From Photorhabdus caribbeanensis (GTDB lineage Bacteria; Pseudomonadota; Gammaproteobacteria; Enterobacterales; Enterobacteriaceae): 64,000 nt of DNA. A program made the translations under genes and the position numbers. Each line of letters opens with the position of its first letter. Positions within the stretch are counted from its first letter, which is position 1. The notes under the pieces were generated by a model. That model was given only the letters and a program-made list of their open reading frames with translations, did no database searches and was not told where the DNA came from. The DNA is taken from the NCBI RefSeq assembly GCF_018448885.1, contig NZ_RCWB01000010.1, positions 77,493 through 141,492 of the forward strand, in the 5' to 3' direction. Below are positions 26,222-35,379 of this stretch, in pieces.

Positions 26222-27559
26222 TTACACAATGGTAGAAAGAAGAAACGTCCCAACCAACGCAACCGCAGACGCAATAAACGTTGCAGTTGTGTAGTACTTA
26301 AAAGTTTCACTGAGCGTTGCTCCGCAATATTGCTTAACCAACCAAAACAGTGAATCAGTCACAATAGTACCGCCGATAGCACCAGAACCAATGGCTAATG
26401 TAATGATTTCAGGGCTAATATCTGGATATAACGGCAACATAGGCGAAACAATCGCTGTTGCGCCCATCATTGCGACTGTTGCTGAACCAACCGCCGCATG
26501 CAAAATAATAGCAACCAACCAAGACAAAAGAATTGGGTGCATATCCAGACTCGACAAAATAACAGCCAACGTATCACTAAGTCCGCTTACTTTTAAAACA
26601 CTATTAAATGCTCCGCCTGCGCCGATAATTAATAAGATATTGGCGATAGAGGAGAAACAATCTTCTGTTTTCGTCAACAGCGTACTCATTCCCATATTTT
26701 GCTTGATGCCCAAGGTGTAATAAGCAACAAACGCGGCAACGAACATGGCTGTAATAGGATTACCAATAAATTCCAACACCATATAAAACGTGGTGCCTTT
26801 TTCTATATTTAATTCAGCAATCGTTTTAATCAACATTAACCCAATCGGCAATAACACTGTAAACAATGTCATGCCTAAAGAGGGTAAATTCTCTTCTTTA
26901 CAAACTGCAATTTCAGAAAATTCAGTCGGAACCGATTTAAAAGGCAGACGGCTACCGAGAAGTTTCTGAAATAATGGACCACCCACTAAAACTGCAAATA
27001 GACCAACTACCAGCCCATAAACAATTACCGAACCAATATCTGCACCCAGTTTATTCATCACAAATAATGCAGCCGGGTGTGGAGGAACAATACAGTGAAC
27101 CGCCATCAACGCTGTACATAATGGGATCGCTAATTTCAGCAGTGACGTATTGGTTTTCCTGGCAACAGAAAATGCCAGTGGAATTAACAATACCACCCCA
27201 ACTTCGACAAACAGCGTAATACCACAAACCAGACCAATGAGCACCATAATGATGTCAGGCGACAACCATCTGCATCTTTGCAATGTGATACCAATACGCT
27301 CTGCGGCGCCGGATATCTCCATCATCTTACCAAGAATAGTCCCCAGACCAATCACTACAGCCAAAAAACCTAACGTATCTCCGATTCCCCCTTGAATGGC
27401 GCTCACCATTTCAACAGGGTTCATTCCCATTAAGACACCGACATAAAAACTGGCTAACAATAGCGCGAGAAAAGGGTGAATTTTTAATTTAATTATCGTG
27501 AATACGATTAACACAATACTTGTGAGTAATGTACCAATCACCCAAGGTTGTGAATCCAC
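26222..27559 (-). CDS. dsdX: D-serine transporter, GntP family
   Basis: A 445-residue inner-membrane H+ symporter of the gluconate permease family with the same length as E. coli DsdX and near-identical blocks (LGFLAVVIGLGTILGKMME, AERIGITLQRCRWLS, TALMAVHCIVPPHPAALF). About twelve membrane segments. It imports D-serine for DsdA. Start at 27559 (MDSQPWVIGT) fits the family N-terminus. Transcribed away from dsdC, with a palindrome about 50 bp upstream that could be the activator site. Confidence 0.95.
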   Translation of the reverse strand: MDSQPWVIGTLLTSIVLIVFTIIKLKIHPFLALLLASFYVGVLMGMNPVEMVSAIQGGIGDTLGFLAVVIGLGTILGKMMEISGAAERIGITLQRCRWLSPDIIMVLIGLVCGITLFVEVGVVLLIPLAFSVARKTNTSLLKLAIPLCTALMAVHCIVPPHPAALFVMNKLGADIGSVIVYGLVVGLFAVLVGGPLFQKLLGSRLPFKSVPTEFSEIAVCKEENLPSLGMTLFTVLLPIGLMLIKTIAELNIEKGTTFYMVLEFIGNPITAMFVAAFVAYYTLGIKQNMGMSTLLTKTEDCFSSIANILLIIGAGGAFNSVLKVSGLSDTLAVILSSLDMHPILLSWLVAIILHAAVGSATVAMMGATAIVSPMLPLYPDISPEIITLAIGSGAIGGTIVTDSLFWLVKQYCGATLSETFKYYTTATFIASAVALVGTFLLSTIV

Positions 27560-27607
27560 TTAATCATTCCCCACAGTTAGCCTCTATTCGTCATACGAAT
27601 TTTCATT

Positions 27608-27627
27608 ATTGAATATGAATATTCAAT
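27608..27627. promoter_or_regulatory. Palindrome in the dsdC-dsdX promoter region
   Basis: ATTGAATAT GA ATATTCAAT is a perfect 9 + 2 + 9 bp inverted repeat about 50-70 bp upstream of dsdX and within the divergent dsdC-dsdX region. Its position suits a LysR-type activator site. Confidence 0.5.
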
Positions 27628-27800
27628 TTTTGACAAATGATTAATACATAGCCATGCATGAATCAGATTGAGCCAATTCAGTGATACCGATCAAAATTTT
27701 CACTTTATTTGCGATTTAAATCACTAAAACTATCTGAAACACACCGCCTTAATGATACGGTTGTGTTATCCGTCGTCGATGAACTAGAAATACTATAAAT

Positions 27801-28739
27801 ATGTACACAGATGATAATTTCATGGTTGTAAATAAGTTACTCAATGGAAGCCAGTTATCAAAACTGCATACATTTGAGATAGCCGCTCGCCACTGCTCTT
27901 TTGTTCTGGCCGCTGACGAATTAGCGATCAGCGCCAGTGCGGTCAGCCATCGAATCAGTTCTCTGGAACAAGAGTTGGGATTCAAACTCTTCCAACGTTT
28001 TCACAGAAAAATTGAATTAACCTGTGAAGGAAAGCGTTTATTTTGGACAATTAAATCGACGCTGGAACATCTAAATCAGGAAATTCTGGAAATAAAAAAT
28101 CAGGAGTTATCGGGTAATCTGACTATTTACTCCCGCCCAACCTTTACTCAATGCTGGCTAGTGCCTAAATTGGCTGATTTTAATCAGCTATATCCATCCA
28201 TTAACCTGAACATCTTGGTCGGTAACGAAAATGTGAATTTCCGTGGTTATGGCATCGATCTTGCAATTTACTTTGATGATATTATATCCAACGAGTTATC
28301 ACATCAATATCTGATGAGTGAATATATTACTCCGGTCTGTAGCCCACAATATGCCGAAAAGCATAACCTAATGGGAAATATCGATAATCTACAATACTGT
28401 ACACTATTACATGATAAACAAGCATGGAGCTATGATTCCGATACCAAAGAGTGGAATACTTGGGCAGAGCACTTTAACATTACACTGGAGCCATCACACA
28501 AGTGTATTGTCTTTGATCGTTCCGATTTAGCTGCCGTTGCCGCAATACACCATGCGGGTGTTGCAATGGGCAGAAAAAATATGATTTGGGAAAAAATTGA
28601 AAACAATGAATTAGTCGCTCCCTTTCCTAACACTGAAGTATTATGTAAACAATATTACTATACCTGTACCCTGCCTCAACAACAGAATGAGAAAGTCAAC
28701 GCCTTTGTCCAATGGTTAAAATCAACTATAGACGAATAA
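27801..28739 (+). CDS. dsdC: D-serine-responsive LysR-type activator
   Basis: A 312-residue LysR regulator (E. coli DsdC 311). N-terminal HTH at residues about 16-75 (LHTFEIAARHCSFVLAADEL and ISASAVSHRISSLEQELG); effector domain from about 100, with DsdC-typical blocks WLVPKLADFNQLYPSINL, GIDLAIYFDD and FDRSDLAAVAAIHHAGVAMG. It activates dsdX-dsdA when D-serine is present. Divergent from dsdX. M1 at 27801 and M8 at 27822 are both possible starts; neither has a strong ribosome site. Confidence 0.93.
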   Translation: MYTDDNFMVVNKLLNGSQLSKLHTFEIAARHCSFVLAADELAISASAVSHRISSLEQELGFKLFQRFHRKIELTCEGKRLFWTIKSTLEHLNQEILEIKNQELSGNLTIYSRPTFTQCWLVPKLADFNQLYPSINLNILVGNENVNFRGYGIDLAIYFDDIISNELSHQYLMSEYITPVCSPQYAEKHNLMGNIDNLQYCTLLHDKQAWSYDSDTKEWNTWAEHFNITLEPSHKCIVFDRSDLAAVAAIHHAGVAMGRKNMIWEKIENNELVAPFPNTEVLCKQYYYTCTLPQQQNEKVNAFVQWLKSTIDE

Positions 28740-29091
28740 AAATATAGCCAACCATTAACGGGTATAACAAACCTGCCTTGTTTTAAGTGGTGATAATGAG
28801 CTTTAAGTGGCGATAGTGAATCGCCACAGAAATTTTACGTCGGACTCTACCGCACTTTCAATCCCATCATTTATTGGCACCAGAAAAATATTGCCGATCA
28901 CGGACTAAAATACCACTTTACCTTTAGTACATAACGATCTTAATACCATCTTATTTTTGACCATATCAAGCGAATGCTCCTTGGCAAATCTATATGCTCA
29001 AAACAATTAAATTATACTTTTCACAAGTAAACTAATATAGTGCTAATTTGCACCTAATTTATATGATGAATTTAGCAAATAAGAGGTTTAT
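28740..29091. other. Intergenic region with a 20-bp tandem repeat
   Basis: Two imperfect 20-bp copies (TTTAAGTGGTGATAATGAGC and TTTAAGTGGCGATAGTGAAT) lie at 28782-28821, the second overlapping a small hairpin (GGCGAT..ATCGCC, 28809-28825). Otherwise AT-rich with no gene; a ribosome site (AAGAGG) precedes the next gene. Confidence 0.4.
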
Positions 29092-29391
29092 ATGAAAAAA
29101 TTAATCATTTTATTAGTAGCAGTTATTTCATTTAGCACTACTGCTAAAAATAAAGTCGATGTCTCAAAGATCTTTGGAAAGATTAAAATCGTTGAATCAT
29201 TTCCTGACTATAAAGTCAAGGTTGTTGATAATTTCCCCGATTTAAAAGTCAAAATTGTTGATAACTTCCCTAACGCCCCCGGAAAATGGAAATTTGTTAA
29301 TTCATTTCCTGATTACAAGATTCAGTTTGTAGAATCATTCCCCGATTTCACAATCAGATACGTTGATGCATTCCCTGGCCCAGCTAAGTAA
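29092..29391 (+). CDS. Small secreted repeat protein, 7(1) septoil-knot-like
   Basis: A 99-residue protein with a signal peptide (MKKLIILLVAVISFSTTA) and then six short repeats built on a (K/R)-x-(V/F/Y)-(V)-(D/E/N)-x-FP-(D/N/G) core: VESFPDYK, VDNFPDLK, VDNFPNAP, VNSFPDYK, VESFPDFT, VDAFPGPAK. No cysteines. The SFPD/DNFPD repeat is the pattern I recall for small exported proteins annotated as '7(1) septoil knot domain-containing', predicted to be deeply knotted; I could not check this. Function unknown. It has its own promoter region and a terminator-like hairpin (29422-29457). Confidence 0.6.
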   Translation: MKKLIILLVAVISFSTTAKNKVDVSKIFGKIKIVESFPDYKVKVVDNFPDLKVKIVDNFPNAPGKWKFVNSFPDYKIQFVESFPDFTIRYVDAFPGPAK

Positions 29392-29421
29392 GGCATAGAA
29401 TCAGTATCACACAGAATGATA

Positions 29422-29457
29422 AAGGCTGAACTTCATCTTCTACAACAGTCCAGCCTT
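29422..29457 (+). terminator. Terminator-like hairpin after the repeat protein
   Basis: AAGGCTG ... CAGCCTT, a 7-bp stem with a 22-nt loop followed by ATTAAATTAAT; a weak intrinsic terminator. Confidence 0.4.
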
Positions 29458-29766
29458 ATTAAATTAATCTTACCCCCTTGGTAATGAATAAGTATTTCAA
29501 CCACAGAGATAATATCTATCGACTGCAATAGCCATTTATTATTTCCACATTTCTGCTGGAATTTCTTTATCACTATTTCTATCCTTAAAAAATCAGCAAT
29601 AATGTAATGATTTGAAAATAACATCTAAACTTAATCAAAAAATATATACTAACGGTGTAAGTTATGATATTCATCACAACTGCTAGTAAGCAAATCGTTT
29701 AAATGATTTATATACCCTTATAAAGTCGTTTATTTCAGAAGTATGAAGTATATAGAGTGTAATGAA

Positions 29767-30339
29767 ATGCAAAAATTGTTATTAAGCTGTGGAGTTATCT
29801 TTTCTGTATCTGCGATAACTTTGCCTGTCCAAGCTGAACAGAATACAGCTTCTATCGGATACGCCTACGTGAAACCACAAGATGTAAGCGCGCTAAATGG
29901 TGCAACATTGAGTTACCGATATGAGCTTGATGATCAATGGGGGCTATTATCATCATTTACCTTTGCTAAAGGAGATGAAAAAGAGAGAACAGAGAATTAC
30001 CACTCAAAAGATGATATTAAGTATTATTCCCTAATGGCGGGTCCAACCTATAGGATTAATGATTATGTTAGCTTATATGGTCAACTGGGATTATCTAGGA
30101 TTAACGCAAAATCCTCCACTCACTATCGCCCTTCAACCGATTACCGTACCGGATATATCGAAAAGGAATCAGTAAGCAAAAACACTTTAGGTTGGGGAGC
30201 GGGCTTTATTATCAACCCAACTACTAATACCTCAATTACCGCCGGTTATGAAGGTAGCCGTTTTAGTATTAAAGACGGAAATGAGAAAGATCACTTATCT
30301 ACTAACGGTTTTAATATAACTGTCGGCTATCGTTTCTAA
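29767..30339 (+). CDS. Ail/OmpX-family outer-membrane beta-barrel protein
   Basis: The 190-residue product has a cleavable signal peptide (ending PVQA, then EQNTAS) and an eight-stranded barrel pattern: ASIGYAYVKPQ, GATLSYRYELDDQWGLLSSF, YYSLMAGPTYRINDYVSLYGQLGL, GWGAGFIINPTTNTSITAGYEGS, GFNITVGYRF with the terminal Phe needed for outer-membrane insertion. Extracellular loops are rich in charged residues. The family includes Ail and PagC (adhesion, serum resistance). The ATG at 29767 fits the signal peptide; the frame is open to 29743. It is followed by a strong terminator. Confidence 0.85.
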   Translation: MQKLLLSCGVIFSVSAITLPVQAEQNTASIGYAYVKPQDVSALNGATLSYRYELDDQWGLLSSFTFAKGDEKERTENYHSKDDIKYYSLMAGPTYRINDYVSLYGQLGLSRINAKSSTHYRPSTDYRTGYIEKESVSKNTLGWGAGFIINPTTNTSITAGYEGSRFSIKDGNEKDHLSTNGFNITVGYRF

Positions 30340-30361
30340 CTTAATCAATGATTAATGTATC

Positions 30362-30404
30362 ATCACCAAGGTTTAATATTGTATTTACAACCTTGGTGAT
30401 TTTT
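30362..30404 (+). terminator. Intrinsic terminator of the Ail-like gene
   Basis: ATCACCAAGGTT ... AACCTTGGTGAT forms a 12-bp perfect stem followed by TTTT. Confidence 0.75.
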
Positions 30405-30865
30405 CAAAATATTGAATAAAAATAATTAGTTATAATAAAAAATCGATAAAACACCTAAGATTAAAGATAATCGGCTTAATTCTCCCATTACGAACCACAA
30501 ACAATTAAGAAATAAAGCCAATAAGGACTTAGAGAAAAAAAATAATAACTTATAGGTGTTTGTGCACTAGTCATTTTAATCAAGCTAGAAAGCATTATCA
30601 GAGAAAATCATAGAAGGAAATTGAAGGGATGAAAGAAAAGTAATTTTCAAATGTTGAATATAAATCATTTAAACATATTTCTGGTTACAATATTTTTGAT
30701 TTTTGATTTACATCAACAATATAAAAACAGTTAATCTTCTGATCTAATAAAAACATATCATTATTCTTTATCTGAACTAAACTATGGTTAATACAAGTGA
30801 TGAGAAACCATCTGTAAAATAATTTAATATATTGATTATGAATCAACATTACTTAAGGAATATAT
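30405..30865. other. AT-rich intergenic region upstream of the tail-fibre gene
   Basis: No gene. It is very AT-rich and ends with a ribosome site (AAGGAAT) for the next gene. Confidence 0.35.
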
Positions 30866-31759
30866 ATGAGCCTAAAAAATGATTTTAAAGCTTTTTCTAT
30901 TGATAATAATGCTAATATAGTTAGCCAAGAAAGATATGAAGAAAGCCAAAGTTTGAATACCGGGTTTCAACCAGATAATGTTCCCACACACCTGTTAAAT
31001 AAAGTATTACGACAGTCGTCTTCAATATCATCCGTGGTGGCTAATTTTATCGCAACACAATCTAACAATGATATTCTGGATGACGGAAATATAACTAAAC
31101 TTACTACACAATTACATAAAGCGTTAGAGCAAAAAATCACAACAGCAACGCCAAATGCCTCATTAACCCAAAAAGGCGTTGTCCAGCTTACAAATGTTGT
31201 AGGTAATGATGATACATTAGCTGTTACGCAAAAATTTGCTCAGAATATCATAAATTCATTGAATGAAAATATTAATGGTAAAATACCCAATACTCGTAAA
31301 GTCAATGGGAAGGTGTTATCCAGCGATATCAACCTAACTGCCGGAGATGTAGGAAGTTATGATAAATCTGAATCAGACGGGAAATACCAACCGCGTGGTA
31401 ATTATCAGCCAATAGGACAATCGTATACTAAAGCTGAGTCTGATTCCCGCTATGCCAGTAAAAACACCGCTTCTTTAGTAGCTACAAATGGTTGGTGGAA
31501 ATGTGGTGATACTGGAATAATTTATCAATGGGGAAAATCTCCTGAAGAAATTAATGAAACATCTAATACTTATTATTTCCCTATTGCATTTCCCTCTACT
31601 TGTGCTATCGGAGTAGCGACACCCGATCATCATAAAATAGAAGCTGGTGTCATTTCCGCATATTTTAAAATTATTGACAATGCGAGATTTAAATTAACCC
31701 TTGATCAAGCTTCAAATGATCAACCGGCTAGGGTTTTTTGGTTTGCTATTGGATGGTAA
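30866..31759 (+). CDS. Phage tail-fibre-like protein, isolated
   Basis: A 297-residue protein with tail-fibre hallmarks: KVNGKVLSSDINLTAGDVGSY (split: KVNGKVLSS, DINLTAGDVG), a short YQPRGNYQPIG repeat, and the shaft motif YTKAESDSRYASKN. The C-terminal part (from about residue 210, NGWWKCGDTGIIYQWG) matches the gp53-like receptor-binding tip. An N-terminal helical stretch could attach to a baseplate. No other phage gene, tail-fibre assembly gene or integrase is adjacent, but tRNA-Lys lies 400 bp away. It is AT-rich. It could be a prophage relic or a spare fibre used by a tailocin or Photorhabdus extracellular injection system. Confidence 0.78.
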   Translation: MSLKNDFKAFSIDNNANIVSQERYEESQSLNTGFQPDNVPTHLLNKVLRQSSSISSVVANFIATQSNNDILDDGNITKLTTQLHKALEQKITTATPNASLTQKGVVQLTNVVGNDDTLAVTQKFAQNIINSLNENINGKIPNTRKVNGKVLSSDINLTAGDVGSYDKSESDGKYQPRGNYQPIGQSYTKAESDSRYASKNTASLVATNGWWKCGDTGIIYQWGKSPEEINETSNTYYFPIAFPSTCAIGVATPDHHKIEAGVISAYFKIIDNARFKLTLDQASNDQPARVFWFAIGW

Positions 31760-31871
31760 GGAATGCATGACTTTACAGGCTTGGAAAAAATACCGAGTCA
31801 TGCTAAATCGGCTTGATAATTCAAAAATACCAGAGATTGATTGACCAAATCTACCATTATAATCACCAAAA

Positions 31872-31901
31872 AAGGCCGGGGACAGGATAATACCCGGCCT
31901 T
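31872..31901 (+). terminator. Hairpin downstream of the tail-fibre gene
   Basis: AAGGCCGGG, a 12-nt loop and CCCGGCCTT form a 9-bp perfect stem followed by AACAATTTTATTT. Confidence 0.6.
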
Positions 31902-32155
31902 AACAATTTTATTTATTTGTACTAGAACAAACCTGAATTGAAATTTACCGATTATTTATACAAACTTCAAGCGCCATTACCTGTATTACAAGAAATGGTA
32001 ACTGCAAAAGAAATTCAGAAGATATGGGTATTTATCATCAAATCATCTTAAGAACATACGGAAAATGTTAAATCAAGCTTAGTATGATTATGACACGAAT
32101 AAGTTACATAGAAAAATATGTTGTCAGTGAAATATTCACAACTCATTAATTTAAT

Positions 32156-32231
32156 TGGTGGGTTGTCGGGGGCTCGAACCCCGGACCAATTGATTAAGAG
32201 TCAACTGCTCTGCCGACTGAGCTAACAACCC
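32156..32231 (-). tRNA. tRNA-Lys (anticodon CUU)
   Basis: The minus strand gives a standard 76-nt cloverleaf with encoded CCA: acceptor GGGTTGT, D-arm TAGCTCAGTCGGCAGAGCA, anticodon loop ACTCTTAAT between TTG/CAA, T-arm GGGGTTCGAGCCCC (32170 region), then ACAACCC A CCA. The anticodon CTT reads AAG lysine codons. It is alone, not in a cluster. tRNA genes are common integration sites, and an orphan tail-fibre gene lies just upstream in the window. Confidence 0.95.
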
Positions 32232-32483
32232 AATGTGAGTAATTATTCCCCGATACAAAGCTGTCGTCAATATAGTATGACTATTTTTTTCTAACCGAAT
32301 AATTCATACTCAATTCCAAGAACATTAACAAGTTAAATTGCAACCAATTTGTTTTTAAAGTGAGATCAGACTGTTATTACTATAGTAATCTGTGTCACAA
32401 TATTTTTCGCAAACATCATCATATATAAGGCCACTTAAAGAGCCGTAACAATTTACCTAAGAAAATATTGGATACTATATACT

Positions 32484-33890
32484 ATGGCAGAAAATATACA
32501 CACTTCACTTTCCGCTGAAACCGGGGAAACGCAGTTGCAACGTAATCTAAGCAACCGGCATATACAACTTATCGCTATTGGCGGCGCCATTGGCACGGGT
32601 CTGTTTATGGGATCAGGGAAAACAATCTCTCTCGCCGGACCATCGATCATATTCGTTTATATGATTATCGGTTTTATGCTGTTCTTCGTGATGCGAGCAA
32701 TGGGTGAACTATTGCTTTCAAACCTGAATTATAAATCATTCAGTGATTTCTCCGCCGATTTGCTCGGCCCTTGGGCAGGCTTTTTCGTCGGCTGGACTTA
32801 TTGGTTCTGTTGGGTCATTACCGGTATCGCCGATGTAGTCGCGATTACTTCCTATATCAGCTATTGGCAACCGGATTTTCCACAATGGCTCACTTCTCTG
32901 CTCTGTGTTTTACTGCTGCTTTCCCTTAATTTGGCTACAGTGAAATTATTTGGCGAAATGGAATTCTGGTTTGCCATGATAAAGATCGTTGCCATTATCG
33001 CTTTAATCGCGACAGGTGCTGTTCTGATTGGCATGCATTTTCAATCTCCAGCCGGTCATACCGCTTCACTAGCAAATATATGGAATGATGGTGGATTCTT
33101 CCCCAAAGGGTTAAGCGGATTTTTTGCTGGATTTCAGATAGCCATATTCGCCTTTGTAGGCATTGAATTAGTGGGTACTGCTGCCGCAGAAACTAAAGAT
33201 CCAATGAAATCGCTTCCCAGAGCCATTAATGCCATCCCGATTCGTATTATCACCTTCTACGTATTGGCGCTGATGATTATTATGTCAGTCACACCCTGGC
33301 GTTCAATCATTGCAGACAAAAGTCCTTTTGTTGAGCTGTTTGTTCTCATCGGTTTACCCGCTGCCGCTAGTATCGTGAACTTTGTGGTATTAACCTCCGC
33401 CGCCTCTTCAGCCAACAGTGGTGTTTTTTCCACCAGCCGCATGCTATTCGGATTAGCAAAAGAAGGCGATGCGCCACATCAATTCAGCCGCCTTTCACGC
33501 CGTTCTGTACCTGCATCGGGGTTAATTTTCACCTGTTTATGTTTATCCTGTGGCGTGGTGCTGATTTATTTAATTCCTGATGTTATGCATGTATTTACCT
33601 TGGTAACTACCGTTTCAGCCATTCTGTTTATGTTTATCTGGAGTATGATCCTATGCTCATATCTGGTTTACCGAAAACGTCGCCCGGCATTGCATAAAGC
33701 TTCAACCTATAAAATGCCATTGGGTATTATCATGTCATGGGTCTGTCTGGCATTTTTTGCATTTGTTCTGATATTACTCACTTTACGGGATGATACCCGC
33801 CAGGCACTCATCATCACGCCTATTTGGTTTTTGGTCTTAATTATCGGTTTTCAAATTGTAAAAAAACGTAGAACACGTTTGTACAGCTAA
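32484..33890 (+). CDS. cycA: D-serine/D-alanine/glycine transporter
   Basis: A 468-residue APC-superfamily permease with twelve membrane segments. Blocks near-identical to E. coli CycA (470) are visible: RHIQLIAIGGAIGTGLFMGS, KTISLAGPSIIFVYMIIGF, FKGLS-type GGFFPKGLSGFFAGFQIA and NSGVFSTSRMLFGLA. It imports glycine, D-alanine and D-serine with protons. Being within 5 kb of dsdC-dsdXA, it adds a second D-serine importer to the neighbourhood. Terminator follows at 33917-33950. Confidence 0.94.
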   Translation: MAENIHTSLSAETGETQLQRNLSNRHIQLIAIGGAIGTGLFMGSGKTISLAGPSIIFVYMIIGFMLFFVMRAMGELLLSNLNYKSFSDFSADLLGPWAGFFVGWTYWFCWVITGIADVVAITSYISYWQPDFPQWLTSLLCVLLLLSLNLATVKLFGEMEFWFAMIKIVAIIALIATGAVLIGMHFQSPAGHTASLANIWNDGGFFPKGLSGFFAGFQIAIFAFVGIELVGTAAAETKDPMKSLPRAINAIPIRIITFYVLALMIIMSVTPWRSIIADKSPFVELFVLIGLPAAASIVNFVVLTSAASSANSGVFSTSRMLFGLAKEGDAPHQFSRLSRRSVPASGLIFTCLCLSCGVVLIYLIPDVMHVFTLVTTVSAILFMFIWSMILCSYLVYRKRRPALHKASTYKMPLGIIMSWVCLAFFAFVLILLTLRDDTRQALIITPIWFLVLIIGFQIVKKRRTRLYS

Positions 33891-33916
33891 CTTATTCAAA
33901 TCCTTAATATCTATAT

Positions 33917-33950
33917 GACCTGTTGGAATAATACTCTACAGGTCTTTTTT
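33917..33950 (+). terminator. Intrinsic terminator of cycA
   Basis: GACCTGT, a 14-nt loop and ACAGGTC are followed directly by six Ts. Confidence 0.8.
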
Positions 33951-34144
33951 ATTGCTGCAAGCTGAAAAATTAACACTACACTTAACTCTATCGGTTAAGA
34001 AAATCTTCCTTACAAAAGCATTAGACAATTTTCAAAACGTGATCATTTCACCTCGTTCCATCAATAATATTGATGAATTTAAATAACAGGCTGCCGTTAT
34101 TGTAAACTTCGCAGCCAATTTTTAACCTTATAGGAGAAAGTGAT

Positions 34145-34744
34145 ATGACTAAAATTCTTGTGCTTTATTACTCCATGTATGGTCATATTGAAGCGCTGGC
34201 ATCCGCAGTGGCAGAAGGCGCTAAAAAAGTCGCTGACGTAGAAGTCACGATTAAACGCGTGCCAGAAACCATTCCATTAGAAGCATTTACCAAAGCAGGT
34301 GGTAAAGTAGATCAATCTGCTCCGATTGCATCCGTACAAGAGCTAGTTGATTATGATGCCATTATTATCGGCACCCCAACCCGCTTTGGTAATATGGCCG
34401 GCCAAATGAGAAACTTCCTAGATCAGACCGGTGGCCTGTGGGCCGAAGGTAAACTGTACGGCAAAGTCGCTAGCGTCTTCACTTCCACAGGCGTTGGCGG
34501 TGGTCAGGAGATGACGATTACTTCAACCTGGACAACGCTCGCTCACCACGGCTTTATTATTGTACCAATTGGTTACGGTATTCCTGAAATTGGCGATATT
34601 TCGCAGATGCAGGGAGGAACCCCCTACGGCGCCAGTACTATTGCTGACGGTGATGGTTCACGCATGCCCAATGAAAATGAATTGAAGATCGCTCGTTATC
34701 AAGGTGAGCATGTAGCTAAGATCGCTAAAAAACTGAAAGACTAA
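34145..34744 (+). CDS. wrbA: NAD(P)H:quinone oxidoreductase WrbA
   Basis: A 199-residue flavodoxin-like FMN enzyme that reduces quinones by two electrons, protecting against redox cycling. It begins [19 protein letters not shown], the FMN phosphate loop. Later blocks [39 protein letters not shown] (split) and [12 protein letters not shown] are typical WrbA. The length matches E. coli WrbA (198). AGGAG precedes ATG 34145. Confidence 0.95.
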   Translation: MTKILVLYYSMYGHIEALASAVAEGAKKVADVEVTIKRVPETIPLEAFTKAGGKVDQSAPIASVQELVDYDAIIIGTPTRFGNMAGQMRNFLDQTGGLWAEGKLYGKVASVFTSTGVGGGQEMTITSTWTTLAHHGFIIVPIGYGIPEIGDISQMQGGTPYGASTIADGDGSRMPNENELKIARYQGEHVAKIAKKLKD

Positions 34745-34950
34745 CATGATACGAAGACGAAGCGACTGAGCTGACATGCCAGACGCTGGAGGTAAAGCTG
34801 ACTGTCGTGTACGCTGCCCGGAGTGGCATAGGTATTGGTGATAGATACCGACTTTCCGGATCGGTTGTGCTCACCTTCATCTTTTTCTGCCATCCCTTTA
34901 GGGCTGACCTGAACGTTTTTTCTACGGACTCCCTAACCATTAGTATTCTT
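34745..34950. other. Short non-coding stretch after wrbA
   Basis: Small overlapping frames on both strands have no ribosome site or family match; nothing else is supported. Confidence 0.3.
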
Positions 34951-35077
34951 TATACCCTATGGATTTCAAGATGCATCGCGGCGGCAAGGGAGTGAATCCC
35001 CGGTAACATAGCGAACTATGTTACCGGGGTGAGCGAGTGCAGCCAACAAAGAGGCAATTTGAAAGATGACGGATATA
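34951..35077. repeat. ERIC/MITE-like imperfect palindromic repeat, copy 1
   Basis: About 127 bp starting TATACCCTATGGATTTCAAG and ending in GAAAGATGACGGATATA; the ends are complementary. The centre is a strong palindrome (CCCCGGTAACATAG..CTATGTTACCGGGG). Key words GGCGGCAAG, GTGAATCCCC, GGGGTGAGCGAG and GCAGCC are shared with the copy at 59190-59348. These elements are short non-autonomous repeats found in enteric genomes. Confidence 0.75.
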
Positions 35078-35379
35078 TATCGAATTCAAATATCCAAACA
35101 CTTTACTCTTAAATTGAATATTACTTTCGAAAAAACTATTATTTTTTCAATATAAAGTTGTTTATTCATACTTATATTCTTATTATTGAAATTGATATCA
35201 TTATATTGTCAATATACATATTAAAAGAGTAACCAAGTGGATAATTCATTTTTTAATATTAACGCAAAAACATCACCATTTAATAAGACCTTAACTTAAA
35301 TCACATAAATATAATAATTTTCGGTCTAACATCCCCTTAAATAAATGGTATCGATAATATCCAAATAAGAGGGCAGATC
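35078..35379. promoter_or_regulatory. AT-rich promoter region of the xylitol operon
   Basis: The 300 bp between the repeat and the dehydrogenase gene are AT-rich and without a gene. GAGGGCAG serves as ribosome site 7 nt before the next ATG. No operator is recognised with confidence. Confidence 0.35.

Noticed and set aside
25982..26353. 123-codon plus-strand frame in the dsdX-dsdA gap, rich in Phe, Ile and Tyr
   Set aside because: It is mostly an artefact of a T-rich gap plus antisense of dsdX, with no ribosome site and no family match.
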